In this document: positions 26,294 through 33,832 of the stretch, piece by piece
How positions within the stretch are numbered: the first letter of the stretch is position 1
Layout of the letters: every line of letters starts with the position of its first letter
Source of the DNA: Candidatus Eiseniibacteriota bacterium
GTDB lineage: Bacteria > Eisenbacteria > RBG-16-71-46 > CAIMUX01
Direction: 5' to 3'
NCBI GenBank assembly: GCA_016712505.1
Contig: JADJQY010000009.1
Coordinates: forward strand, 310,001 to 374,000
Length of the DNA stretch: 64,000 nt
Notes under the pieces: model-generated
Database searches by the model: none
What the model saw: the letters and a program-made list of their open reading frames with translations, nothing else
Told to the model about the DNA's origin: nothing
Position numbers and translations under genes: made by a program

Positions 26294-27495
26294 TGTGCTC
26301 TCCAGGTGAAGCCGAAGAGCGCGGCGAAGCCACTCAGGTCGACCTGGTCCAAACCCGACTCCTCGTCCTCGTCGATCGAACCTCCCAGGAGCTGCCCGCC
26401 CAGGCTGATCGAGGCGCGCGGGGAGAGGAAGAGTGCCAGGCTCGGGCCGACGCCGAACGTGGTGCCGTTGAGTGCCGGAACATCGGCCCCGCTGAACCGG
26501 TGCAGTTCTGCCGCCACGCCCAGACGGGCCTGCCCGCCCACCGGGAAGTCGAGGTGCGTGTCGGCGCGGAGCGAGGTCCCGGGCTTGTCCTTCAGTTCCT
26601 CCACCGTCTCACCCGAGCCCTGGAACACGGTGTTGTCCGACTTGGCCACGGCGCGCAGCGAGGCCTCGAAGTGGGGGCCCTGGCGTCCGGCCGCAACGGT
26701 GACCTGGCCTTCGATCTGTGCTCCTTCCTGGAAGATCTCCGTGCCGTCGAGCTCGTCCTTGCCGTAGGTCCGATAGCTCAGGTCGACACGGAGCGGAGAA
26801 CCACCGCCCGAGGCCGCCCCCTTGCCGCTGGCGATCCCGCCCAGATCGAAACCGGCCGAAAAGGAGGTCTCCAGGCCTGGCTTGTAGTCGTCACCATCCT
26901 CGACCAAGGTGTAGGCGCCGTGGCTCACCAGGCCGATGCCCAGCCCGAAGGCGCCCGATCCACCGAGCGGAAACGCCGTTGCTGCACCGGCCGAGAGGTC
27001 GAGTCCTTGACCATAGGTCTTGAGGCGGTAGCCCAGGAGGGGATGGGACAGCGCCTGCGCGACCGAGAGTTGCTCGTTGTCGAGTTCCTTGGTGCCGCTC
27101 GGAAGTCCCAGACCGGCCTGCAACAGGACCCGGTCGCCGCCCAGCCGCGCGAAGAGCTGCGCGGTCACGTCCGAAGGCCCGGCCAGGGTGAACTCCTCCC
27201 CCGAAGCAGGGGAGCGCGCGCTACTGCCGTACGCCCCGGCAAGCACGAAGTCGACCTGCGGCCCGAAGCGGAGCGCGCCCACGAACGGGACGTAGAGCTG
27301 CGTCACGTCGGTCGTGTCGCTTTCCTGCTCGATCGACCAGCTCCGATACTCCGCCGGGAAACGGAGTCCCCCGAGCATTCCGGCCGTCGCGCCGCTCACC
27401 TCGGCGAGGATCAGGCTGACGGCGACCAGCGCGATCCCCGTCGCTGCATGGGGCGCCCAGGCGTTCCTGCGCTTGTTGCCTCGATCCGCCATCAC
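26290..27495 (-). CDS. Predicted outer-membrane beta-barrel protein
   Basis: The 401-residue protein has a hydrophobic signal sequence (about residues 17-40), then many alternating amphipathic strands with aromatic and Gly edges (for example VPFVGALRFGPQVDFVLAG, ARLGVAAELHRFSG, SISLGGQLLGG). It ends in a strand terminating FGFTWRAQ, close to but not exactly a C-terminal Phe barrel signal. The family is not recognised. Starts GTG 27495 and ATG 27492 are both possible after a GGAGG site; either overlaps the upstream stop (GTGATG junction). The four-base overlaps on both sides place it firmly in the CsgG-like operon. Confidence 0.72.
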   Translation of the reverse strand: MMADRGNKRRNAWAPHAATGIALVAVSLILAEVSGATAGMLGGLRFPAEYRSWSIEQESDTTDVTQLYVPFVGALRFGPQVDFVLAGAYGSSARSPASGEEFTLAGPSDVTAQLFARLGGDRVLLQAGLGLPSGTKELDNEQLSVAQALSHPLLGYRLKTYGQGLDLSAGAATAFPLGGSGAFGLGIGLVSHGAYTLVEDGDDYKPGLETSFSAGFDLGGIASGKGAASGGGSPLRVDLSYRTYGKDELDGTEIFQEGAQIEGQVTVAAGRQGPHFEASLRAVAKSDNTVFQGSGETVEELKDKPGTSLRADTHLDFPVGGQARLGVAAELHRFSGADVPALNGTTFGVGPSLALFLSPRASISLGGQLLGGSIDEDEESGLDQVDLSGFAALFGFTWRAQ

Positions 27496-29114
27496 CGGTG
27501 CCCTCCGTTCGACCGACCTCCGGTCGGGAGGTCTCCTTCGATGATGATCACCGCGCCGCCGCCACCACCACCGCCGCCGGTGTCCGCGTCGGTGACCGAG
27601 GGGTCGTCCTTCTCGTCGCGATCGATCTCCGGACCGGGGCCGATACCACCGTACCCGCCGGTGCGGAGCAGTCGGTCGGTCAGGCCACTCGGTGCGGCGC
27701 CGACCTCGTCGACCTGGGCGTCATCGACCTGCCCGAGATCTCCCGGTTCCACCTCGGTGATCCGGAGCCGGTCACGGGCGTCGACGAATCCCGGATCGAG
27801 GCGCGTCGCGCGGCCATAGGCGGCGCGGGCCGCGGGCAGATTTCCGAGATCTTCCTCCCAGAGCCCTTCGGAGTAGGCGAGGAAGGCCAGGAAGCTGTCG
27901 GTCGGCAGTTTCTCGATCGCCCGCCACTCTTCCGGCGTCGGGGTGATGTCGAGCGCCTGGAGGACCTGTCGGACCAGCCCCTTCTCCAGCTCGAGTACCG
28001 ACGCCAGCTCGCCGCGCACCGGCTGTCCGGTCGCCTTCAGCGCGCCTCCCTCGGTTTCGAGCAAAGCCGCATCGAGCTGGATTTCCGTGTCGCCCATGGC
28101 GACGAACGACCCTTGCAGGAAGCGCCGGGCGCCGATCAGGAGACCGGCCCGTGGGGCGCTCTCCTTGGAGATGGCGCCGCGGCTGGGTGTGGTCTCCGGG
28201 CGCGGCCTCGGCACCACGGCCATCGCGGAAGAGAGGGCGGACCGGGTCTTCGGTCCCACCTTGCCGTCGGCGGTCAATCCTTGATCCGACTGGAAGGCGC
28301 GCACCGCGGAGGTGTAGGCGTCGGTCCGCGCGTCGTCGACCGCTCCGGCGAAGTAGGGCGCGCCGGTCGAAGGTCGCGGCACGAGCTTGAGGCGCGCCTT
28401 GATTCCTTCGGTCGTCTCGATCGAGGGGAGCGCTGCCTCCTTTCCCTCCGTCTTCGGCTGGCCGAGCTCGATCTCGTCGAGCAGCACCTGGAGTCGCTGC
28501 CGTTCGACGACCCGCAGCGCCCGGACGCGATTGAGGTCGGTGATCATCATCTGGGCCAGCCCTCGCGAGAGCGGTGCCAGAGAGTCGCTGCTCGAGACGT
28601 TGGCGAAGTCGGGCACGGCGATCGAGTTCCTCGGGACCTCGCGCAGCGAGAGGCTCCGCTCGCGGGCCACCGCCTCCTCCACGTCGAGCGCTGCCTTCTG
28701 CAGCGTGAGCGCCTCGATCCGCGCACGGACCGGGGCAGCTCCCTTCTTCGATTGCCCCAGATAGTCGCTGTAGGCCGCAAGGGCCAGATCGATCTGCCCG
28801 GCCGCGTCGGCCGCGCGGGCCAGAGCGTAGGTCGCCTGCACGTCGCGGGCGTCCAGCTGGCGCGCCGACTGGAGCACCGGAACCGCGGCGGCGGCGTCGC
28901 CCGATTTCCAGAGGGCGATGCCCAGGTTCCGCTTGGTCGCCGGGTCCTCGGGGTGGAGGGCATCCGCCTCGCGCAACGCCTCGATCGCCCGGCCGTAGTC
29001 ACCCGATCGGAGGAGCGCGGCGCCCGGTCCGCCGGCTCCGCTTCCTGCGCAGCCCGCCAGGGCCACGAGGAGTGCTGCGAGGACCGCGATCCGGGCCCGC
29101 GACCGCGGCATCAC
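27492..29114 (-). CDS. CsgG-like lipoprotein with TPRs and an inserted peptidoglycan-binding domain
   Basis: The 540-residue lipoprotein (lipobox LVALAGC, Cys22) has a TPR-like region (about 32-125), then a CsgG-type domain split in two: NSIAVPDFANVS to ERQRLQVLLDEI (164-215) and GLLIGARRFLQGSF to QVLQALDI (324-390). Between the halves lies a PG_binding_1-like module (260-297, DAYTSAVRAFQSDQGL with GKVGPKTRSAL). TPR-like helices follow (405-450), then an acidic tail with a Gly run. CsgG itself is an outer-membrane lipoprotein secretion pore, and the insertion would tether such an assembly to the cell wall. The start is GTG 29114 or ATG 29111, overlapping the stop of the upstream CsgG-like gene. 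Confidence 0.8.
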   Translation of the reverse strand: MMPRSRARIAVLAALLVALAGCAGSGAGGPGAALLRSGDYGRAIEALREADALHPEDPATKRNLGIALWKSGDAAAAVPVLQSARQLDARDVQATYALARAADAAGQIDLALAAYSDYLGQSKKGAAPVRARIEALTLQKAALDVEEAVARERSLSLREVPRNSIAVPDFANVSSSDSLAPLSRGLAQMMITDLNRVRALRVVERQRLQVLLDEIELGQPKTEGKEAALPSIETTEGIKARLKLVPRPSTGAPYFAGAVDDARTDAYTSAVRAFQSDQGLTADGKVGPKTRSALSSAMAVVPRPRPETTPSRGAISKESAPRAGLLIGARRFLQGSFVAMGDTEIQLDAALLETEGGALKATGQPVRGELASVLELEKGLVRQVLQALDITPTPEEWRAIEKLPTDSFLAFLAYSEGLWEEDLGNLPAARAAYGRATRLDPGFVDARDRLRITEVEPGDLGQVDDAQVDEVGAAPSGLTDRLLRTGGYGGIGPGPEIDRDEKDDPSVTDADTGGGGGGGGAVIIIEGDLPTGGRSNGGHR

Positions 29115-30256
29115 TTCGCGTCCTCGAGCTGGTTCCAGGCCGAAAGCGCCGAGCCGCGCGCGGTGGCCATCGGGTCACCCGGATAGATCGTCGCCGCCTC
29201 GTTCCAGGCGATCGCCGCGGCGTCGGTGTCCCCGGAATCCTCGAGCAGCAGCGCTTCGCCCGCCTTCAAGAGGTAGTCGATGTATCCGGTTCCGTCGGTG
29301 AAGTTGCGGCTCTTGCCGTCGAGATACTCCTTGGCGTTCCCCTTCACCTGCTTCGCGTCCGGGTCCTCTCCGGCGAGGAGCTTCTCGATCTTCGGGGCCA
29401 GCATCTCGATCAACACCTTCCGCTCCAGGTTGAAGAGATCCTCGGAGCTACCGATCTTCGCCTCGATCCCTTCGCTCAAGAGCACCTCGCTCGTCTCGGT
29501 CCGCACCCAGCGCAGATCGAGGCGGATCTTCTTCTCCTCCACCTGCATGATCTGGCCGAAGATGAAAGACTGCGCCCCGGTGAGCTTGCCGGTCTTGACC
29601 GCCTGCTCCTTGCTGAACAGCTCGTTGTTCGAGTTGAGGCCGATCTCTTCCCGCAGCACCGCCAGACGCTGGCGGTCGACGATCTTGAGCGGAGTCGACT
29701 TCCGGAGATCGGTGATCATCACCTGCACCAGGCCGCGGGAGAAGGCGTCGAGGTCGTACTTCCCCTTCAGGATCGAGTTGTTCTCCATGTCGCCGAAGGC
29801 GACCGTGCGCACGTCGGGCGGAGCGGTCATTCCGCTCGAGAGCAGAAGGCTGTCGCGCACCGTATAGAACAGCTTGGTCACCGGGGGAGCGAGGCGCTCG
29901 ATCTCGTCGAGATCGGCCGTCGGGTCGGAGGCCAGCAGTTCCAGGAAGGTGAGCCGCGCCTCGCGCGGACGATCGGTGGCGTGATAGATGCTGGCCAGCG
30001 CGGTCAGGGCTGACTTGCGCGAGGCCGGAGCGAAGGTCCGGTCTTGCAGGAACACCTGCCCGCACTGGATCGCCTCGCTGATCCGGAGATCGGTCACGAA
30101 CGAGAGCGGGTCGCGCTTGAAGTCGGCCAGCACAGCCTCGTCCGGGGGGGTGGCCTCGGCCCTCACCGTCGCGAGGGCGCACAGGGCGAGTGCCGCCGCG
30201 AACGCCGAACGGACGCTGCGGACGGCAATTGAGTTCCAGTTCCGGTAACGGGACAT
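29111..30256 (-). CDS. CsgG-family-like periplasmic protein, first gene of operon
   Basis: The 381-residue protein has a Sec signal (AFAAALALCALATVRAEA), a helical N-terminal region (about 40-140), then a CsgG-like domain: VRTVAFGDMENNSI, FSRGLVQVMITDLRKS, LKIVDRQRLAVLREEIGLN, then a GAQSFIFGQIMQVEEKKIRL strand pair. A final helical region looks TPR-like. Unlike the next gene product it has no lipobox Cys. ATG 30256 has AAGGAG six bases upstream, the strongest ribosome site of this operon. It is divergent from the CDF exporter across 226 bases, where the operon promoter must lie. A paired role with the second CsgG-like protein, perhaps in one ring, is inferred. Confidence 0.8.
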   Translation of the reverse strand: MSRYRNWNSIAVRSVRSAFAAALALCALATVRAEATPPDEAVLADFKRDPLSFVTDLRISEAIQCGQVFLQDRTFAPASRKSALTALASIYHATDRPREARLTFLELLASDPTADLDEIERLAPPVTKLFYTVRDSLLLSSGMTAPPDVRTVAFGDMENNSILKGKYDLDAFSRGLVQVMITDLRKSTPLKIVDRQRLAVLREEIGLNSNNELFSKEQAVKTGKLTGAQSFIFGQIMQVEEKKIRLDLRWVRTETSEVLLSEGIEAKIGSSEDLFNLERKVLIEMLAPKIEKLLAGEDPDAKQVKGNAKEYLDGKSRNFTDGTGYIDYLLKAGEALLLEDSGDTDAAAIAWNEAATIYPGDPMATARGSALSAWNQLEDAK

Positions 30257-30482
30257 TCAAGTCTCCTTGAGGTGGATCGCCGTCTTCCTGCCATGGGATT
30301 CCCCGCCGGGCCGGAAGCCGGGGCGGAGGGAAGCTATCACCCGGACGCCCCCCCCTCAAGAGGAGCGCCCCGAACACCCCTCTTATCACTGCGGGCAGGC
30401 GAGGAGTTGCCTGGAGCGACCTCTCCGGACCGGTTATCCTGCCGCCGACCATTCGAGATCGTCGGTATCCATTGGAGCTGGT

Positions 30483-31520
30483 ATGAACGCATCGGTCGAG
30501 TCGCATTCCACCGAGGCGCGCGACGAACGCGTGCGCACCACCGCAGCGGTCGTCTCGCTCACCGTGGCGATCGTCTTGCTGGCGATCAAGTTCGTCGCCT
30601 GGCGATTGACCGGGTCGGCCGCGGTCCTCTCCGACGCCCTGGAGAGCATCGTCAACGTCCTTGCCGCCGGGTTCGCGGTGGGCGGGATCATCTTTGCCGG
30701 AAAGCCGGCCGACCGGAATCACCCCTACGGGCACGGCAAGATCGAGTTTTTCTCCGCCGCATTCGAGGGGGGGCTGATCGCCTTTGCCGCGCTGCTCATC
30801 GTGGCCAATGCGGTCCGTGCCTTCTGGATCCGTCAGGAGCTTCAGGATCTGGATCAGGGACTCCTCCTGGTCGGCGCGGCCGGTTTGATCAACGGTCTCC
30901 TCGGACTCTTCCTGATCCAGGTCGGCCGGCGGTACGCTTCGCTCACCCTGGTTGCCGATGGAAAGCACGTGCTGAGCGACTTCTGGACCAGCGTCGGCGT
31001 GGTCCTCGGACTGCTCGCCGTGCGGCTCACCGGCATCTGGTGGCTCGACCCCCTGGTGGCGGCCATCATCGGCCTTCTCCTCTTCCGCACCGGATTCCAC
31101 CTCGTGCGCCACGCCGCCGGCGGCCTCCTCGACGAGGAGGATCCCGAGTTGGTCGCCCGCCTGGTGCGCGCCATCGAGCAAAACCTCGCCCCTGGCGTGA
31201 TCCGGGTCCACAGCCTGCGCGCCATTCGCGCCGGACGATTCCACCACGTCGACGCGCACATCGTGGTGCCGATGACCTGGAGCGTCGAACGTGCGCACGC
31301 CGCCGGCGATCTCCTCGAAGCCCAGGTCATGGCCGCCTCGCGCCTTGACGGAGAGCTCTCCCTCCACCTCGACCCCTGCGAGCAGAGCTACTGCGCCTGG
31401 TGCGACGTGGCCGACTGCGAGGTCCGCCGCGAGCCATTCCGCACGCGCCCGCCGATCACGATCGAAGAGGCGGTGCACCCCGATCCTGGTCGGGCGCCGG
31501 GGAGCCCGTTCAGGACCTGA
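30483..31520 (+). CDS. Cation diffusion facilitator family metal exporter
   Basis: The 345-residue CDF transporter exports divalent metals across the inner membrane in exchange for protons. Metal-site motifs are present: SDALESIVN in helix 2, the NHPYGHGKIEFFSA loop, and the ADGKHVLSDFWTS stretch holding the HxxxD pair of helix 5. About six transmembrane helices precede a soluble C-terminal domain (SVERAHAAGDLLEAQV). The tail has a Cys cluster, DPCEQSYCAWCDVADCEVR, found in one CDF subfamily and possibly a metal sensor. The start is ATG 30483, five bases after a GGAG site; an open frame extends upstream but lacks family similarity. The metal (Zn, Fe, Co or Mn) cannot be told. Confidence 0.92.
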   Translation: MNASVESHSTEARDERVRTTAAVVSLTVAIVLLAIKFVAWRLTGSAAVLSDALESIVNVLAAGFAVGGIIFAGKPADRNHPYGHGKIEFFSAAFEGGLIAFAALLIVANAVRAFWIRQELQDLDQGLLLVGAAGLINGLLGLFLIQVGRRYASLTLVADGKHVLSDFWTSVGVVLGLLAVRLTGIWWLDPLVAAIIGLLLFRTGFHLVRHAAGGLLDEEDPELVARLVRAIEQNLAPGVIRVHSLRAIRAGRFHHVDAHIVVPMTWSVERAHAAGDLLEAQVMAASRLDGELSLHLDPCEQSYCAWCDVADCEVRREPFRTRPPITIEEAVHPDPGRAPGSPFRT

Positions 31521-31626
31521 GAGAGTCGCTCTCACCGCGCCACGGTCGGCGCCGCACACCTGAATTGCGCTCCACGCTGGACGGGAGTACCATTGCGCCC
31601 TTCGCACCATCGTGGAGGATATTCCC

Positions 31627-33681
31627 GTGGCCGTACTCCGCGCGTCGATCGCCCCGCGAACCAGTCCGCCGCCCCACGCGGCGCAAAGTTCCGTTCGCCT
31701 TCTGTGCCTGGCCGCTCTCCTCTGGCCCGCATCCTCGCCGGCGCGAACCATCCACGCGCACCCCGGCGGGGTCTCCCTCGGCCAGGCGATCGCCGAGGCG
31801 GTGGACGGTGACACCGTGCTCGCGGCGCCCGGCATCTACCGCGGCCCCGACAATCGCAACCTGAACTACCTCGGAAAGCAGCTCGTGGTGATGTCCGTCG
31901 AGGGCCCCGATTGGACCATCATCGACTGTGAGGAACAGGGCCGCGGCCTGTATCTCCACAGCCACGAGACGAACGCGGCGATTTTTCAGGGGTTCACGAT
32001 CCGGAATGGGGGAAGAGTCGAGCGCGGTGGCGGCATCTACCTCGAAAACCACGCCTCGCCCACACTGCGCGACCTCGTGCTAGCGGATAACGAGGCTGGG
32101 AGGTTCACCTATGGCCCCGAACAGCCGTGGCCGCTGGCGTTCGGCGGCGGACTCTATTGCGGTGCACACACGCGCGCCCAGGTTCAGAAAGTCAAAGTCA
32201 CGTCGTGCAACACGATCGCCGAAATGGCTCGGGGTGCGGGTGTCTATTGTTCGGAGACCTCGGAGACTCGGTTCCTTGCATGCAGATTCACCTGGAACTC
32301 TCCGCGAGAGTTGGAGGACCATCGGTGGGGAGCCGGACTCGGCGGAGCGATTTACTGCGCACGGGGAGCGGCGCTCTTCCTGGACCATTGTCAGATTCTG
32401 GGCAACAGCGCCTATGGTGGTGGCGAGCACCTCTGTGGAAGTGGTAGTGGGGCAGCACTCTACTGCGACGAGTATGCCCATGTGACCATCGTTGACAGCG
32501 AGATCAGCGAGAACACGTCCTGTGGCCCTGCTGTCAGCTGCATGCGGGGCACCGTCCTCTCCCTCGACGGTGTGACCTACCGGGCGAACAGCGCTCCGAT
32601 CTGGGTTGGCGAGTGGGGGACCCTTGACGTTACCGACTGCGTGTTCGAGAAGAATCTAACCTACGCAACGGCGGGAGCGGTGAGTCTCTGGGGGGCGAGT
32701 GCACGCATCGTCTCGAGCGAGTTTCGCGGGAACGATGCTCGTACAGGTGCCGAGTTCTACGGATACGGTGGGGCGATTCAGGCCGACGGCGCCGATGTCT
32801 TGATTTCGGGGTGCGCGTTCGTCGGGAACAGCGCGGGATGGCGAGGAGGGGCGATCTACCTAACCGGAGGCGGCGTGACTCTGCTGTCCTCAACGGTCGT
32901 CGGAAACCATGCCCCCGCCGGGGGCGGGCTGTACGCGTACCGTGGCTCCGTGGACATAATCCAGAGTGTTCTTTGGGGCAACGGCCCCGCCTGTGGTTCT
33001 GGAACCTCGGATGACGTCACCGCCGAGTCGGCGGCTGCCGTGCGGGTGGTCTGCTCCGCGATCTCTCCAAGTGGGATCATCGGCGAGGTGGACTTCGAAG
33101 GGCCGCAGGTCACGAGCGATCCGCAGTTCTGTGCCTTGGCTCCGTGCGACAGCCTCCCGAACGGGCCGGTCTCCGTCGGGGTGCTGGGCACCTCGCCCTG
33201 CCTCCCGGACAACAACGCGTGCGGACTGCGGATCGGGGCGGGTCTGGAGGGGTGCACGCAACGTGGCGCGTGCTGCTTGGCCGGTGACGAGTGCGCGCTG
33301 GTCGCCCCGGAGCGATGTGCGGATCTGGGCGGGGTCTTCCTGAACGGCGTGCAGTGCCTGCCGGTTCCCTGCTCCGTAACCGGCGTTCACGAAGCGCTCC
33401 CTGCGAGCCGGTTGTTCCGGTACACCGGAATCAACCCGATCGATCGACGCTCGGGCCGCCTCGAGTTCGAGGTTCAGCTTCCGCGGCCGCTACCCGTCAC
33501 CGCGGCGCTCTTCGATGCCTCGGGGCGCCTGGTGCGGTGGCTGCACAGGGGCGAGGTTGGCGGGGGAGTGCGACGATTCGAGTTTGGGATCGGTGAGATG
33601 GACCTGCCCGCGGGAGTGCTCTTTCTGGAGGTGCGGATCGCTGGGGAACGCATGACCCGAAAGGTCTTGTCGTTGCGGTAG
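31627..33681 (+). CDS. Secreted right-handed parallel beta-helix protein with FlgD-like tail
   Basis: The 684-residue product has a signal peptide (VRLLCLAALLWPASSPARTI), then a parallel beta-helix with many short coils (FQGFTIRNGG, RGGGIYLENHASPTLRDL, GGGLYCGAHTRAQVQKVKV, GGAIYLTGGGVTLLSSTVVG), similar to right-handed beta-helix/pectate-lyase-type surface proteins. A Cys-rich GACCLAGDECALVAPERC module and a FlgD-like sorting tail (LEFEVQLPRPLPVTAALFD to LEVRIAGERMTRK) follow. No catalytic polysaccharide-lyase residues were recognised. The start is GTG 31627, eight bases after GGAGG. The next gene is a close, frameshifted paralogue. Confidence 0.82.
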   Translation: MAVLRASIAPRTSPPPHAAQSSVRLLCLAALLWPASSPARTIHAHPGGVSLGQAIAEAVDGDTVLAAPGIYRGPDNRNLNYLGKQLVVMSVEGPDWTIIDCEEQGRGLYLHSHETNAAIFQGFTIRNGGRVERGGGIYLENHASPTLRDLVLADNEAGRFTYGPEQPWPLAFGGGLYCGAHTRAQVQKVKVTSCNTIAEMARGAGVYCSETSETRFLACRFTWNSPRELEDHRWGAGLGGAIYCARGAALFLDHCQILGNSAYGGGEHLCGSGSGAALYCDEYAHVTIVDSEISENTSCGPAVSCMRGTVLSLDGVTYRANSAPIWVGEWGTLDVTDCVFEKNLTYATAGAVSLWGASARIVSSEFRGNDARTGAEFYGYGGAIQADGADVLISGCAFVGNSAGWRGGAIYLTGGGVTLLSSTVVGNHAPAGGGLYAYRGSVDIIQSVLWGNGPACGSGTSDDVTAESAAAVRVVCSAISPSGIIGEVDFEGPQVTSDPQFCALAPCDSLPNGPVSVGVLGTSPCLPDNNACGLRIGAGLEGCTQRGACCLAGDECALVAPERCADLGGVFLNGVQCLPVPCSVTGVHEALPASRLFRYTGINPIDRRSGRLEFEVQLPRPLPVTAALFDASGRLVRWLHRGEVGGGVRRFEFGIGEMDLPAGVLFLEVRIAGERMTRKVLSLR

Positions 33682-33832
33682 CGGGCTCACGCGTGACCGC
33701 GGCGGGTGAAGGCGGAAGGCGGTTCGTTCATCCATCGGCCCATCGAAATGGGGACCAGCATGGGTTTGCGGCTGAGCCGCGTACGGCCGTAGAAGTAGCA
33801 TCGTGCTCCCAACCGATGCGATGGAGGATCTG

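Noticed and set aside
31518..31534. A small hairpin (TGAGAG / CTCTCA) at the CDF stop codon.
   Set aside because: The stem is only six bases and there is no T-tract, so it is too weak to call a terminator.
29448..31835. A 795-residue minus-strand frame across the CDF gene and the start of the CsgG-like gene.
   Set aside because: It crosses two supported genes in other frames and matches nothing recognisable.
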